64,000 nucleotides of DNA. It comes from Sulfurimonas lithotrophica. GTDB taxonomy: Bacteria; Campylobacterota; Campylobacteria; Campylobacterales; Sulfurimonadaceae. How positions within the stretch are numbered: the first letter of the stretch is position 1; every line of letters begins with the position of its first letter. This document shows, in pieces, positions 1-8,963 of this stretch. Made by a program: the position numbers and the translations under genes. The DNA is taken from positions 2,046,001 through 2,110,000 of the forward strand of contig NZ_CP043617.1 in NCBI RefSeq assembly GCF_009258225.1, in the 5' to 3' direction. The notes under the pieces are model-generated. The model was given only the letters and a program-made list of their open reading frames with translations. It searched no databases and was not told where the DNA came from.

Positions 1-507
1 CATTTTGGCAATCTTTTCTGCCCCGCCTTTAAACTCACCAAGTGGCTCGTCACTTTGGTTTCTTGTACCTTCGGGAAATATATATACGCTATCCCCGGAC
101 TTTACCACTTTTCTGATATCTTTAAAAAAACCGCTCATTTGCGAAGACTCGCGATCAAGTAAAATTGTCCCTGCATTTTTAACAAAAAGACCGAAAAAGA
201 AAGAATCATACAGCTCTTTTTTAGATATCCAATGACCAAAAATCTCTCTGTTTTGCGTAGCTACCTCAATAATAGTCGGGTCAATTATAGTACGATGATT
301 AGAGATTAAAAGATATTGTCCCTCTTTTGGAATTTTTTCTTCGTTGATAACTTTTATCTCAATATTTAGTTTTTTAAGTAGTCTTTTTGAGTACTCGGTT
401 CTAATCTTTTTCTTCTCTTTTGAACTTGAAGCCTGTTTTAGCTTATATCCATAAATATTTGTTAAATATGTAGCATATAGCGCAATTTTTAGTTGATTAA
501 ACGTCAC
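1..507 (-). CDS. PlsC-like 1-acylglycerol-3-phosphate acyltransferase (partial, 3' end outside window)
   Basis: This is the first 169 codons of an acyltransferase that would move an acyl group onto lysophosphatidic acid at the inner membrane. The translation shows the HX4D catalytic motif as NHRTIID and, further on, the glycerolipid-binding motif FPEGTRN, in the order and spacing of the PlsC family. The only sensible start is GTG at 507, four bases after the stop of the upstream gene, so the two are probably co-transcribed. The C-terminus lies beyond base 1. Other lyso-lipid acyltransferases share these motifs, so the exact acceptor is inferred. Confidence 0.85.
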   Translation of the reverse strand, partial: MTFNQLKIALYATYLTNIYGYKLKQASSSKEKKKIRTEYSKRLLKKLNIEIKVINEEKIPKEGQYLLISNHRTIIDPTIIEVATQNREIFGHWISKKELYDSFFFGLFVKNAGTILLDRESSQMSGFFKDIRKVVKSGDSVYIFPEGTRNQSDEPLGEFKGGAEKIAKM

Positions 508-510
508 AAA

Positions 511-1362
511 CTAACCTTTTATATATATACCTGTGTCTTTAACATCTATTAAATTGTCTTCTTGTAATTTAGTCAAAGTTCTTTTGTAAGCTTTTTTACT
601 CATAGAAAAAACATCTACAATCAAATCGGCATCACTTTTATAGTTATAAGGCATCATCCCCTTATTTTGTTTTAGAAGTTCTAAAACTTTATCTGCATCA
701 GAACTTTTCTTTTTTGAGCCTGTTGCTTGTAGCGAGATATCAAGATTTCCGTCTTTTCTTATAGTTTTTATATAAGCTTGTTTCTCTTGCCCTATCTCTA
801 TTTTTTCAAATACTTCATTTTTATAAATTAAACCTTCGTATTTATCTTCAACTATACATTTAAATCCAAGCGGTGTTTTTGAGATTATTACTATTTTTAC
901 CTCTTGATGCGCTTTTAAACCCTTTGGTTTTTGAGTAAAGAAGTCTTGAGTTTTTTCACTCCCCACAAGTCTATGTGTACGCTCATCATATACAACTTTT
1001 AAAAAACGTTTTTCACCTATTTTAAAAGGATTTTTTTGAAGTTTATTCGGCACAAGTAAATCTTTTGGCAATCCCCAATCGACAAATGCTCCAAACTTTG
1101 CTACATCTACAACTTCAAAAAAACCGAATTCATCTAACTTTGCCTTTGGTTGTAATGTAGTCGCTATCAATCTGTCTTCAGAATCCGTGTATAAAAACAC
1201 GTCTATAAGTGAGCCGATTTGCATCTCTTTTGTCACATATGCCTGTGGCAATAACACGTCTTTTTCATCTTCTGATACTAAAAAAAGTCCGTGGGGTGTT
1301 TCTCTATCGACTAAAAGTGTATTTATCACTCCTAGTTCTAGGTGTTTGTTTTGTTCTTGCAT
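511..1362 (-). CDS. CvfB-like S1-domain RNA-binding protein
   Basis: The 283-residue protein resembles the CvfB/YitL family, which carries successive S1-like OB folds followed by a winged helix and binds RNA. The N-terminal part has the family pattern GLFLVSEDEKDVLLP followed by a second S1-like segment around FGFFEVVDVAKFGAFVDWG. The last 55 residues, from about PYNYKSDAD, look like the winged helix. Length fits the family. A TATAAT box lies 29 bases upstream of the ATG. The partial acyltransferase follows after four bases. In Staphylococcus CvfB affects virulence gene expression; its role here is unknown. Confidence 0.8.
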   Translation of the reverse strand: MQEQNKHLELGVINTLLVDRETPHGLFLVSEDEKDVLLPQAYVTKEMQIGSLIDVFLYTDSEDRLIATTLQPKAKLDEFGFFEVVDVAKFGAFVDWGLPKDLLVPNKLQKNPFKIGEKRFLKVVYDERTHRLVGSEKTQDFFTQKPKGLKAHQEVKIVIISKTPLGFKCIVEDKYEGLIYKNEVFEKIEIGQEKQAYIKTIRKDGNLDISLQATGSKKKSSDADKVLELLKQNKGMMPYNYKSDADLIVDVFSMSKKAYKRTLTKLQEDNLIDVKDTGIYIKG

Positions 1363-1390
1363 TTGGTATTTCCGTCTATTTCTTTATGAC

Positions 1391-1396
1391 ATTATA
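1391..1396 (-). promoter_or_regulatory. -10 box for the CvfB-like gene
   Basis: A perfect TATAAT on the minus strand ends 28 bases before the ATG at 1362, giving a short leader of about 20 bases. I see no convincing -35 hexamer, which is usual for sigma70 promoters of Campylobacterota. Confidence 0.5.
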
Positions 1397-1480
1397 CCTA
1401 GTTTATATATAAAATAATGGGAAAGAGACATTTAAGCGACAAAATAATATTAAAATTGTAGAATAAAAAAAGGCGGAAAT

Positions 1481-4400
1481 ATGAAGTTAAAACTTTATCT
1501 TTTTATCATATTTGTTATATTTAATATACTTGTACTTTCATTAACCGAGATAAATAAAGATGAAAGAATCGACATAGCGTTAAAAACACATCTTAATACC
1601 CTAGATAAAAATTTCAAAAGTATCCAATATCAAGAAAAAATTTTAGTACAAAATACTTTAGAGTTTATTCAAAAAAACCTCATAGATCTTTTAGAAAAAC
1701 TTCCCGACTCAAGTGAAGAAGAAAAAAATAGTTTAAGAAAAAAAATATATGAAAAGTTACTGCTTAAATATACTCAGCTCAAAAAAAACGGTGTATATCA
1801 GTTTCAATTTACTTTAGAAGACAATAGAACTTTTTTACGTATGCATAAACCTGATAAGTACGGCGATGACCTTAGCCAAATCAGATATAGTTTAAGACAT
1901 GTAAATAAAACCAAACAACCCGTAGTAGGATTTGAAGGCGGTAAAACAACCAATGCTCTGCGATATGTTGAACCTTTATTTGACAAAAAAGGCAACTATA
2001 TATGTGCAGTTGAGATCTCTTTTTCAACTGCATATATACAAAACTATCTAACAAATATCAGCAATCTACATTCACACTTTTTGGTACATAAAGATACTTT
2101 TTCAAAAAAGGTATGGGATAAAAACAAATTTAAATCAAAATATATAGAAGCTGCAGAAGATGATGAATATATGATGACCTTAACACAACAGCACACACAA
2201 AAAACTTGTATATCAGACAATAAAAATAAACTAAAAAACTACACAGATATAATACATACCAAGATGCATAAAGAAAAACCGTTTGCCATATATGTAGAAC
2301 ACGATACAAAAGAACATTATAATTCTGGACGTGAAGATGAACATATAGACGTTGTTTCCTTTTATCCTATTTATAATACTCAAGGAAACACATCAGCATG
2401 GGTAGTTTCATATGCTATAGATGATTTTATTAAAGCTACGTTATATGGAGCTAGACTTACGCAAACAAGTTCATTTATTATTATGTTGGTTCTTTTTTAC
2501 TTTATTTATAGAGTTTTTAATCAAAAAAAAGAACTAGAGTTAAAAGTTGCAGATAGAACAAAAGAACTTCAACTAAAAACTCAAGAGTTAAAAACATATT
2601 TTGACTCTATGCCCGATGGATTGGCTGTTATAAATCTAAATACGCAACTAATTACTAATGTAAACAAATCATTTGAAAAATTGACCGGATATACAAAAGA
2701 TAAACTTATAAACTATACCAAAGACATAATAATTCCAGAGAAAGACATCGATTATGTAAACAAACACTTTAAACAACATATAAAGGGAAAAGACCATATT
2801 GCAAAAGAGATTCCTATATTAAATAAAGATGGACATATAACTTACTGTGACGTGGCAGCAAAGAGATATGACATAGAAGAAACACCGTTTATTATAGGTG
2901 TATTTAGAGATGCATCTCAAAGATTAAAACTCGAACAAGAACTAATCGAAGCAAAAGAAAAAGCAGAAGAATCTGCAAAAACAAAAAGTTACTTTTTGGC
3001 AAATATGTCACATGAGATAAGGACACCTATGAACGGTATTATAGGTATGGCTCATTTAGCTTTAAATACAGACTTAAACAAACAGCAAAAACACTACATA
3101 AACAGAATCGACACTTCTGCAAAATCACTTCTTGGTATTATAAACGATATATTGGATATAAGTAAGATTGAAGCGGGAAAACTCGAAATAGAAAAAACAA
3201 GCTTTAATCTTTTTGATATGATAGAACATGTAATAAATATGATTGAAGTCAAAGCATATAACCAAGGTCTGGACCTTATTGTAAACTATGACTTAAATTT
3301 AGGTAAAATATATTACGGGGATAGTTCTAGAATAAGTCAAATACTCATAAACCTTTTGTCTAATGCAGTTAAGTTCACTCAAAAGGGAGAGATAATACTT
3401 GAGGTAAAAGAAGACGGCAAAAATCGTGTAAGGTTTGAAGTAAGAGATACCGGTATAGGTCTTACTAAAGAACAAAAAGACAAATTATTTCATTCTTTTA
3501 CTCAGGCAGACAGCAGTACAAGTAAAAAATACGGCGGAACCGGCCTTGGTTTAGCTATATCTAAAGAGTTGGTTGAAATGATGAACGGTAATATATGGGT
3601 TGAGAGTAAAGTCGATGTTGGAAGTAGTTTCATATTTGACATCGAACTAAGCAAAGATCGCTTAGCAAAACCTTTTTCAACATTTAACGGTAAAAAAGTT
3701 CTTTTGATAGACGATAGTGAAAGTTGGTTGGACATATTAACATATCAATTAAACTCGTTTGGTCTGGATGTAGAATCTGCACTAAGTGCCAAAGAGGGTA
3801 TAGAACTTATAAAAAATAAAAAAGATGACTACGACTTAATCTTAATAGATTGGGATATGCCTGATTTTAACGGTATAGATGCATTTAAAATAATACATGA
3901 AAAATTTGGTGTAGAAGCTAGAAAAAATATCCTTATAAGTGCACACCATAGAGATATTTTAAGCGATGATATGGAGAGTGCGAATATAGAAAACTTTTTA
4001 CATAAACCTATAAACCCTTCATATTTAAATGATATGTTATCGGAAATATTTTTAGGTGAAGATAGTATAAAAAAATATGACACAAATTCTGATAAAGAGT
4101 TAGAAAACCAAATCAAAACGTTAAAAGGAAGCAAAGTATTACTGGTAGAAGACAATGAAGTAAATCAAGAACTTACATTAGAATTATTAAACGATAGCGG
4201 TATAAAGATAGATATAGCATCCAATGGGCTTGAAGCAATTAAAAAATTTGAACAAAACTCTTATGAACTTATATTGATGGATATTCAGATGCCTTTGCTT
4301 GACGGTTATGAAGCTACTAAAAAAATAAGAAAAACAGATAAAAATATCCCGATAATAGCCTTAACCGCAAATGCTATGACCGAAGATATAGAAAAAGCTC

Positions 4401-5056
4401 AAGAAGCAGGGATGAATAAGCATCTAAGCAAACCTATCGAAGTCGATAAACTTTTTAAGACCTTACTAAAATACATAAGTAAAAAAACAGATATAACAGA
4501 AGAAAAAAGTAATGACTCATATACTATGGATATTCCTAAGTTCAATACTTTAGATAAAGAGTACGGTTTAAATCTTGTTTCGGGTAAAAACAGTGCATAT
4601 ATTCAGGTACTAAAAGGCTTGATTAAGTATAAAGAAATAGACTTTGATATTATGGAAGATGAAGATCTTAAAAGAGCTATGCATACTCTAAAAGGCATTA
4701 GTGCGAGTGCGGGAGCTTTATACCTTAGAGATTCGGCAGAGGAGATAGAAAAAAATCTAAACAGGACACTTTTACCTCAACTTGTTATAAATCTAAATGA
4801 AATAATTAGGGAAATAGAAGAAAAAATCAATTTAAACAGTATCGAAAAAATAGAGATTAGCAAAGAAAAAAAAGATGAACTTTTTACTAAATTAAAAGAG
4901 GCTCTCTCCACAAAAAGGGCAAAAAATATTAAGCCTATAATAGAAGAGTTGGATAAATATATACTGGATGAAGATGAGAATAAAATTTTTAAAGAACTAA
5001 AACATCTGTGTTCAAAGTTTAAGTTCAAACAAGCACTAGGACTTTTAGATGGATAA
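1481..5056 (+). CDS. Hybrid sensor histidine kinase (sensor-PAS-HisKA-HATPase-REC-REC-HPt)
   Basis: This 1191-residue membrane kinase carries a complete phosphorelay in one chain. A transmembrane segment at about 5-22 and another at about 330-350 bracket a roughly 300-residue periplasmic region that looks like a CACHE-type sensor. A PAS domain follows (about 370-480), then HisKA with the phospho-acceptor H511 in [11 protein letters not shown], an HATPase domain with GTGLGLAIS near 686, two receiver domains (phospho-acceptors D790 in LIDWDMP and D934 in LMDIQMP) and a C-terminal HPt domain with H1068 in MHTLKG. The 3' end overlaps the next gene by eight bases, so the HPt probably passes phosphate to that response regulator. 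The ligand cannot be told from the sequence. Confidence 0.93.
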   Translation: MKLKLYLFIIFVIFNILVLSLTEINKDERIDIALKTHLNTLDKNFKSIQYQEKILVQNTLEFIQKNLIDLLEKLPDSSEEEKNSLRKKIYEKLLLKYTQLKKNGVYQFQFTLEDNRTFLRMHKPDKYGDDLSQIRYSLRHVNKTKQPVVGFEGGKTTNALRYVEPLFDKKGNYICAVEISFSTAYIQNYLTNISNLHSHFLVHKDTFSKKVWDKNKFKSKYIEAAEDDEYMMTLTQQHTQKTCISDNKNKLKNYTDIIHTKMHKEKPFAIYVEHDTKEHYNSGREDEHIDVVSFYPIYNTQGNTSAWVVSYAIDDFIKATLYGARLTQTSSFIIMLVLFYFIYRVFNQKKELELKVADRTKELQLKTQELKTYFDSMPDGLAVINLNTQLITNVNKSFEKLTGYTKDKLINYTKDIIIPEKDIDYVNKHFKQHIKGKDHIAKEIPILNKDGHITYCDVAAKRYDIEETPFIIGVFRDASQRLKLEQELIEAKEKAEESAKTKSYFLANMSHEIRTPMNGIIGMAHLALNTDLNKQQKHYINRIDTSAKSLLGIINDILDISKIEAGKLEIEKTSFNLFDMIEHVINMIEVKAYNQGLDLIVNYDLNLGKIYYGDSSRISQILINLLSNAVKFTQKGEIILEVKEDGKNRVRFEVRDTGIGLTKEQKDKLFHSFTQADSSTSKKYGGTGLGLAISKELVEMMNGNIWVESKVDVGSSFIFDIELSKDRLAKPFSTFNGKKVLLIDDSESWLDILTYQLNSFGLDVESALSAKEGIELIKNKKDDYDLILIDWDMPDFNGIDAFKIIHEKFGVEARKNILISAHHRDILSDDMESANIENFLHKPINPSYLNDMLSEIFLGEDSIKKYDTNSDKELENQIKTLKGSKVLLVEDNEVNQELTLELLNDSGIKIDIASNGLEAIKKFEQNSYELILMDIQMPLLDGYEATKKIRKTDKNIPIIALTANAMTEDIEKAQEAGMNKHLSKPIEVDKLFKTLLKYISKKTDITEEKSNDSYTMDIPKFNTLDKEYGLNLVSGKNSAYIQVLKGLIKYKEIDFDIMEDEDLKRAMHTLKGISASAGALYLRDSAEEIEKNLNRTLLPQLVINLNEIIREIEEKINLNSIEKIEISKEKKDELFTKLKEALSTKRAKNIKPIIEELDKYILDEDENKIFKELKHLCSKFKFKQALGLLDG

Positions 5057-6431
5057 TTTAAAAACAATATTAATTATAGACGATGCAGAAATAAACATCA
5101 ATGTCTTAATGGAACTACTTGACGATAAATATGACATTTTAGCTTCTTTGGATGCCAAAGACGGACTCGAAATACTTAAAGAAGAAAAAGTAGATTTAAT
5201 ATTATTAGACATCATTATGCCAGAAATTGACGGTTTTGAAGTTTGTAAAAGATTAAAAAGCGATCCTGATACTAAAGATATTCCCGTAATATTTATCACG
5301 GCAAGTACGGATGAGGATTCAATAGAGAGAGCTTATGACGTAGGAGCTGTCGATTATATAACAAAACCTTTTAAAGCTAAAGAGGTATTATCCAGAATTA
5401 ATACGCATCTAGCTTTATCCGAGCAAAAAATAATTTTGGAAAAGGACCTTGAAGAAAATAAAATTCTTCTAAATCAATATAAAGAAGTTGTTGATATTAG
5501 TGCTATAGTCTCAAAAACAGACCTTAAAGGTAGGATAACCTATGTAAATAAAGCATTTACCGAAATATCGGGCTACTCAAAAGAGGAACTTATTGGCAAA
5601 AACCATAATATCATAAGGCACCCGGATGTTTCAAAAAATATATTTAAAGATATGTGGAAAACTATTCAAAGTAAACATGTATGGCAAGGAGAAGTAAAAA
5701 ATCTCAAAAAAGACGGTGGATACTATGTTGTCCAAAGTGTTGTCATGCCGATACTTGATACTAAAGGGGATATTGAAGAATACATCAGTGTCAGATATGA
5801 TATTACAGATACATATGATTTACAAAAAGAGATTGAACATACCCAAAAAGAAGTTGTATTTACCATGGGTGCTATAGGTGAAACAAGAAGTAAAGAAACC
5901 GGAAACCATGTAAAAAGAGTTGCCGAATACTCTAGAGCTTTAGCTAAACACTTAGGCTTAAGTAAAGAGATAGTTGACTTGATAGCAGATGCATCCCCTA
6001 TGCATGATATAGGAAAAGTAGCAATTCACGATAATATTTTACATAAACCCTCAAAACTTACCGATGATGAATTTGCAATAATGAGAACCCACGCCGAGCT
6101 TGGGCATAAAATGCTTGCCCATTCTGACAGACCTCTTTTAAGAGTAGCTGCAAGAATAGCACTTGAACATCACGAAAGATGGGACGGGAATGGTTATCCT
6201 AGGCATTTAAAAGGAGAAGACATCTCTTTGGAGGGCAGAATAACCGCTATAGCAGATGTATTTGATGCACTAGGATCAGACAGGGTTTACAAACAAGCTT
6301 GGGACGATAAAAAAATCTTTGAATACTTTAAAAAACAAAGATCAAAACAGTTTGATCCAAAGCTTGTCGATATATTTTTTGACAACTTAAACGAGTTCTT
6401 AGAGATACGCGAAACATTTAAAGATGTCTAA
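5049..6431 (+). CDS. REC-PAS-HD-GYP response regulator, probable cyclic di-GMP phosphodiesterase
   Basis: The 460-residue protein starts with a receiver domain (phospho-acceptor D54 in LLDIIMP), then a PAS domain at about 145-260, then an HD-GYP domain at about 275-440. The HD pair is H319-D320 in HDIGK and the GYP triad appears in [11 protein letters not shown], so catalytic residues are intact. Such proteins hydrolyse cyclic di-GMP. The PAS segment [17 protein letters not shown] resembles the redox- or oxygen-sensing PAS of Aer-type proteins. It overlaps the hybrid kinase by eight bases and is its likely partner. A cyclic di-GMP aptamer lies about 450 bases downstream on the other strand. 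Confidence 0.93.
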   Translation: MDNLKTILIIDDAEININVLMELLDDKYDILASLDAKDGLEILKEEKVDLILLDIIMPEIDGFEVCKRLKSDPDTKDIPVIFITASTDEDSIERAYDVGAVDYITKPFKAKEVLSRINTHLALSEQKIILEKDLEENKILLNQYKEVVDISAIVSKTDLKGRITYVNKAFTEISGYSKEELIGKNHNIIRHPDVSKNIFKDMWKTIQSKHVWQGEVKNLKKDGGYYVVQSVVMPILDTKGDIEEYISVRYDITDTYDLQKEIEHTQKEVVFTMGAIGETRSKETGNHVKRVAEYSRALAKHLGLSKEIVDLIADASPMHDIGKVAIHDNILHKPSKLTDDEFAIMRTHAELGHKMLAHSDRPLLRVAARIALEHHERWDGNGYPRHLKGEDISLEGRITAIADVFDALGSDRVYKQAWDDKKIFEYFKKQRSKQFDPKLVDIFFDNLNEFLEIRETFKDV

Positions 6432-6435
6432 AAAT

Positions 6436-6822
6436 TTAAAACCTAATATTTAAACCCGCATAAACTCTTGAGGTTTCAATACCGTCATACTTAAGAGTTC
6501 TATATTTTTCATAATAATGTTTCAGCTCATCAAAAATCTGTTGAGATGAAGCATATTTGAAAAAGTAACTAAAAGAGTTACTAATATCTCCTGAAACTCC
6601 GATACCTACACCTAAATCCGAAAAATTTAAATCTTTGAAATCGATTTTCAGATCTCGAAGTTTATTGTTTAGATAAACAAACGGTTCAAAGTGTTCACTA
6701 ACCTTGATAGAATATCCGAATCCACTTTTAACTTTAAGAATCCCTGTTTCACCGGCTACGTCTATGGTATCGGCTTTAAGAGATATAAGAGCAAAGAGTA
6801 GAATAAACAAAATACTTTTCAT
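6436..6822 (-). CDS. Small exported protein, possible outer-membrane beta-barrel, under a c-di-GMP riboswitch
   Basis: I do not recognise this 128-residue protein. It begins with a clear Sec signal peptide (MKSILFILLFALISLKA), after which alternating hydrophobic and polar residues and a C-terminal phenylalanine (AGLNIRF) suggest a small beta-barrel or barrel fragment at the outer membrane. An AAAGGA ribosome site stands nine bases before the ATG. The gene is preceded by a 5' leader of about 160 bases containing a class I cyclic di-GMP aptamer, so expression probably follows the level of that second messenger. It ends five bases from the convergent HD-GYP gene. Family assignment would need a profile search. 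Confidence 0.7.
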   Translation of the reverse strand: MKSILFILLFALISLKADTIDVAGETGILKVKSGFGYSIKVSEHFEPFVYLNNKLRDLKIDFKDLNFSDLGVGIGVSGDISNSFSYFFKYASSQQIFDELKHYYEKYRTLKYDGIETSRVYAGLNIRF

Positions 6823-6883
6823 AACAAATCCTTTAAAGTAAAGTATATTGTTTGCATACTACTAAAAGCTAGGGGGAAAATAT

Positions 6884-6992
6884 AACAATGTGAAAACATT
6901 ATTAGCAACCTGGCGATCTCAACAATGCTTGAGACCCATGGCTTTCCGTCCTTACTTCACAGTAAGTTTGGCAATCAACAGTTTCCATTGTA
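6884..6992 (-). promoter_or_regulatory. Class I cyclic di-GMP (GEMM-I) riboswitch aptamer
   Basis: Read on the minus strand, the leader matches the Vibrio Vc2 aptamer in order and spacing. It contains a GCCAAA strand, a six-base-pair hairpin CUUACU/AGUAAG capped by the GNRA tetraloop GUGA, then GACGGAAAGCC, then a second hairpin (GGUCUCAA/UUGAGAUC), then AGGUUGC. The Vc2 pair G21-C46 is replaced by C-G here (CCAAA with ACGGAAA), a compensatory change. Positions equivalent to G20, A47 and C92, which contact the ligand, appear conserved; a G at position 20 favours cyclic di-GMP over cGAMP. Outer strands ACAAUG and CAUUGU can close the P1 stem. The 60 bases to the ATG contain no clear terminator, so control may be translational. 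Confidence 0.83.
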
Positions 6993-7015
6993 ACATAATT
7001 TTTTATAAATATCAA
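6987..7015 (-). promoter_or_regulatory. Candidate promoter of the riboswitch transcript
   Basis: TTGATA (7010-7015) and TACAAT (6987-6992) are separated by 17 bases on the minus strand. If used, transcription would begin near 6980, inside the 5' strand of the predicted P1 stem but upstream of the aptamer core. A start further upstream would give the full P1 stem, so the true start needs mapping. Confidence 0.35.
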
Positions 7016-7053
7016 ACTTTTATATTTGTTTTAATAATGATAAAAAATTAAAA

Positions 7054-7911
7054 CTAAACAACTTTACAAATAATATCACCAATCTCTTTGTTAAGTGAAG
7101 ATGCAACAACAGAGCATTTTACTTTGAGTAAAAAACATATATCGCCTCTGTGTGAAGGACTCATACATTCATAATTTCCCATCCCTTTTGAGATGATCAA
7201 GTCTGCATTGTCAAACAACTCTTTTGCCTCTTTTGTTGCTCTGTTATATGTAAATCCCGGTGTATTTACACCCGAATCAACAAGCTTGCATATATTATCA
7301 AAGCCCGCTTCTTTTGCTTCTTTTATAGTTACATCATTTATAATAGGGTTTCCACGTACCATATATGTAATCTCTACATTTGGATAAAGTTCATTCAAAG
7401 TCTCTATAAACATATAATCAAATATATGCTCACCTACGTTATCTCCGATAATAACTATATTTTGTGCTTTTTTTAAGTTCTCTTTTAAAAGTTCAAAGTC
7501 ATTGTGGGCAAACTGGGTATGAAATATTTTTTCAAGTTCATCTTCTAGGTCAAACTCAACTTCGGCAGCCAAGTCTATAACATTTCCCGCTACTGCTATT
7601 TTTGTAGCGGTTAATAGTTTATCTTTTGAGTTTGTTAATTTTTCTTGTAAAAGAGGTACAAAACTGAGTGCTTTTTGAGTAGAATGTTCTTTTACCTCAT
7701 CATAGAGGTCTTTCTTTTTAGCAATACGTGCCATCTCCTCATATACATATGAAGCAATTTCAGGCGGAGTATCATCAAATGAGAACTCTTTGCTCAGATT
7801 CTTAACGGTTGAAGTTAGTTTATTTGATAGTATATCATCCGCTTCAATAGCGTTGGCTACTTTAGCACTTTGATTTATGATACATTCAACACATTCGGGA
7901 GATATTGTCAT
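7054..7911 (-). CDS. DUF89 / ARMT1-like metal-dependent damage-control phosphatase
   Basis: The 285-residue protein matches the DUF89 family, metal-dependent phosphatases that remove damaged or surplus phosphorylated metabolites. Visible hallmarks are an N-terminal CVECI pair of cysteines, the central motif GDNVGEHIFDYMFIETL (family form GDNAGE-FD), and ISKGMGNYE near residue 240. The closest described subgroup is the archaeal-type DUF89. It is last in a five-gene minus-strand run (CheZ-like, U32, purE, coiled-coil protein, this gene), 15 bases after its neighbour. The physiological substrate cannot be deduced. Confidence 0.75.
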   Translation of the reverse strand: MTISPECVECIINQSAKVANAIEADDILSNKLTSTVKNLSKEFSFDDTPPEIASYVYEEMARIAKKKDLYDEVKEHSTQKALSFVPLLQEKLTNSKDKLLTATKIAVAGNVIDLAAEVEFDLEDELEKIFHTQFAHNDFELLKENLKKAQNIVIIGDNVGEHIFDYMFIETLNELYPNVEITYMVRGNPIINDVTIKEAKEAGFDNICKLVDSGVNTPGFTYNRATKEAKELFDNADLIISKGMGNYECMSPSHRGDICFLLKVKCSVVASSLNKEIGDIICKVV

Positions 7912-7926
7912 TAAAACAGATATGTC

Positions 7927-8400
7927 CTAGTTTGTATGTTCATCAATAGCTTTGTTCCACATTAGTTTATATTTACGACGCATAAATTCAACTTCTTGTT
8001 GTGAAAGTTTTAGTTGTTCTTGGAGGGTATGGATAGTTTTTCTATCCTCATCATAAAGCTCCTGCAAAGATGCAAGTGCCTCTCTTAAAAACTCATTTTC
8101 CGTTTTTACGGCTTGTAGTGTTTCATCTTTTGAATCGAGAACTTTTTCATGAAGGTTGATAATAGTGCCTATTGTTTTTTCAACAAATTCAGGTTGCACT
8201 ATCATCTCATGAGTGTTGTGCTTAGAGAGTTCCTGCAATTTTGCAGGGACTACTACTTCTTGAGCACCTTTGGATGGATCTATATATCTAACACCGTCTT
8301 CAACTTTCACACTTAGTTTTCCGCGATCACATAAATCGTCTATCGCATCCATCTCTAAGCCCGTTAGTTCCATATACTCCGTATCACTCATCCACTTCAT
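7927..8400 (-). CDS. Campylobacterota coiled-coil protein with N-terminal helix-turn-helix-like segment (DUF3972-like)
   Basis: The 157-residue protein has no signal peptide. The first 45 residues (YMELTGLEMDAIDDLCDRGKL) look like a MerR/excisionase-type helix-turn-helix that recognises a short peptide or DNA. Residues from about 75 to 150 form a long heptad-rich coiled coil (LREALASLQELYDEDRKTI). I associate this architecture with DUF3972, a family of unknown function in Campylobacterota, but did not confirm it. It sits 16 bases after purE and 15 before the DUF89 gene, so it is probably co-transcribed with both. Confidence 0.6.
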   Translation of the reverse strand: MKWMSDTEYMELTGLEMDAIDDLCDRGKLSVKVEDGVRYIDPSKGAQEVVVPAKLQELSKHNTHEMIVQPEFVEKTIGTIINLHEKVLDSKDETLQAVKTENEFLREALASLQELYDEDRKTIHTLQEQLKLSQQEVEFMRRKYKLMWNKAIDEHTN

Positions 8401-8416
8401 AAATATTCCCTTTTGT

Positions 8417-8917
8417 TTATGCTTCTATGATTGTTTCAATCTCCATAGAGTCTGTTTCAACTTTTTTAGCTTTTGCTATTCTATCTTCTTTTAACTTTAC
8501 TGCTAATTCTTCATTATCAAGTGCTAACATCTGCATTGCTAAAAAAGCCGAATTGATAGCACCTGCTTTTCCTATAGCTACTGTAGCAACTGGCATTCCA
8601 GCCGGCATCTGAACAGTTGAGAGTAGTGCATCTATACCGCTTAGTGCGGATGCACTCATAGGTACACCGATAATAGGTTTAACCGTTTTAGAAGACAAAA
8701 CACCTGCCAAATGTGCAGCCATACCCGCTGCTGCAATAAATACTTGTGCACCTTTTTCTTCTGCTTTTTTAATATACTCTGCAGTTCTCTCAGGTGAACG
8801 GTGTGCAGATGATATAACCATTTCATAGTTAACACCAAATGCTTCTAGTGTATCCGAACAAGACTTCATAACTTCATAATCACTTTTTGAACCCATTACT
8901 ATTGAGACAAATTTCAT
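8417..8917 (-). CDS. purE: N5-carboxyaminoimidazole ribonucleotide mutase PurE
   Basis: PurE rearranges N5-CAIR to CAIR in de novo purine synthesis. The 166-residue length is typical. The N-terminal MGSKSDYEVM, the SSAHRSPERT segment with the catalytic histidine, and the AAAGMAAHLAGV and GVPMSASALSGIDALLS loops are all present. The gene lies inside the minus-strand run between the U32-family gene and the coiled-coil gene; no purK is adjacent. Another purine gene, purF, occurs about 36 kb away in this window. Confidence 0.95.
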   Translation of the reverse strand: MKFVSIVMGSKSDYEVMKSCSDTLEAFGVNYEMVISSAHRSPERTAEYIKKAEEKGAQVFIAAAGMAAHLAGVLSSKTVKPIIGVPMSASALSGIDALLSTVQMPAGMPVATVAIGKAGAINSAFLAMQMLALDNEELAVKLKEDRIAKAKKVETDSMEIETIIEA

Positions 8918-8963
8918 TAATTTTTTCCTTTTAGAGTTTTTATTTTTGGAATTATATCAAATT

